From assembly GCA_050735975.1 (NCBI GenBank), contig JBOHVS010000135.1, positions 1 to 14,346 on the forward strand: a DNA stretch of 14,346 nucleotides. Direction: 5' to 3'. This document shows, piece after piece, positions 14,129-14,346 of this stretch; the first letter of the stretch is position 1, and every line of letters begins with the position of its first letter. The notes beneath the pieces were generated by a model. The model saw only the letters and a program-made list of their open reading frames with translations. It made no database searches and had not been told where the DNA came from. This DNA comes from DATMBL01 sp050735975. Its GTDB lineage: Bacteria > Desulfobacterota > Binatia > UBA9968. Both the position numbers and the translations under genes were made by a program.

Positions 14129-14346
14129 ATGAACTCGACCTTGCCTTTTCTCGAGCGTGACCATTCGGCTCTTCGCGGGCGAGTTCAAAACTGGGCGGAG
14201 AATAATTTCTTTTCAAACACGGAAACGGATCGCGATCTAGAAGCCGAGGCTTGTCAACTCGTCCGGCGGCTCGGTGCGGAAGGCTTTCTCCGCCACTGTG
14301 TGCCGCAGGCTTTCGGCGGCGCCAGAGCGAAGGTGCAGTCGCGCGA
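14129..14346 (+). CDS. Acyl-CoA dehydrogenase, N-terminal part (cut by window edge)
   Basis: The frame is open from ATG 14129 to the edge (72 codons plus two bases). The peptide LPFLERDHSALRGRVQNWAE is the typical first helix of acyl-CoA dehydrogenases, and LVRRLGAEGFLRHCVPQAFGG matches the family's LGEAGLL..VP..YGG segment. The FAD-binding and catalytic regions lie outside the window. It would introduce a 2,3-double bond into an acyl-CoA, passing electrons to electron-transfer flavoprotein. Together with the SDR gene it suggests a beta-oxidation-type cluster continuing to the right. The Shine-Dalgarno is weak. Confidence 0.8.
   Translation, partial: MNSTLPFLERDHSALRGRVQNWAENNFFSNTETDRDLEAEACQLVRRLGAEGFLRHCVPQAFGGARAKVQSR

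Noticed and set aside
1..14346. CRISPR, tRNA, insertion sequence, toxin-antitoxin or defence cluster
   Set aside because: No repeat array, tRNA-like fold, terminal inverted repeats, transposase or known defence domain was seen on either strand.

Overview
The window reads as ordinary chromosomal DNA from an uncultured, moderately GC-rich Gram-negative bacterium. Supporting traits are a secreted c-type cytochrome, a lipobox-bearing M48/TPR protease, an SDR plus acyl-CoA dehydrogenase pair, and an NMT1/4,5-dihydroxyphthalate-decarboxylase-like protein next to an amidohydrolase and a class II aldolase. This gene style is common in deltaproteobacteria-like soil or groundwater lineages (Binatota-, Tectomicrobia- or Rokubacteria-like). 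That placement is an impression from gene content, not a phylogenetic result. I see no tRNA, rRNA, CRISPR array, insertion sequence, integrase or phage gene.

Layout. (1) 1-1760, minus strand: a PanE-like reductase followed, with a 7-base overlap, by a diheme cytochrome c that runs off the left edge. Its first heme motif is an unusual C-x-C-H. (2) 1761-2074: a divergent control region with candidate promoters for both sides. (3) 2075-3856, plus strand: a 65-aa unknown protein, an NMT1-like substrate-binding or decarboxylase-like protein, and a 172-aa unknown. (4) 3930-5108, minus: a RibB-RibA fusion whose GTP cyclohydrolase II half has lost all three zinc cysteines and the key arginine, so it is RibBX-like. 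(5) 5283-6317, plus: a divergent YchF-type P-loop protein. (6) 6399-8632, plus: an amidohydrolase and a class II aldolase, probably one catabolic unit. (7) 8751-9125, plus: a small unknown protein, tail to tail with (8) 9128-10546, minus: an M48 metalloprotease lipoprotein with TPRs. (9) 10673-13171, plus: a Lon-type Ser/Lys protease, divergent from the M48 gene. (10) 13306-14346, plus: an SDR oxidoreductase and the first 72 codons of an acyl-CoA dehydrogenase.

How the parts may work together. Units 3 and 6 look like uptake or breakdown of small organic acids. Units 8 and 9 are both protein-quality-control proteases sharing a 126-bp divergent promoter region. Unit 10 is fatty-acid or acyl-CoA oxidation. 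Riboflavin synthesis stands alone.

The most unexpected regulatory signal is the placement of promoters against start codons. Several genes that begin a transcript and lack a Shine-Dalgarno have a -10 hexamer exactly or almost exactly where transcription would start on, or 2-3 bases before, the start codon. The clearest cases are the M48 gene and the SDR. Genes with visible Shine-Dalgarno sequences do not show this. I found no clear undescribed multi-gene system. The best leads are the degenerate RibBA, the C-x-C-H heme site, the divergent YchF and the leaderless-start pattern.
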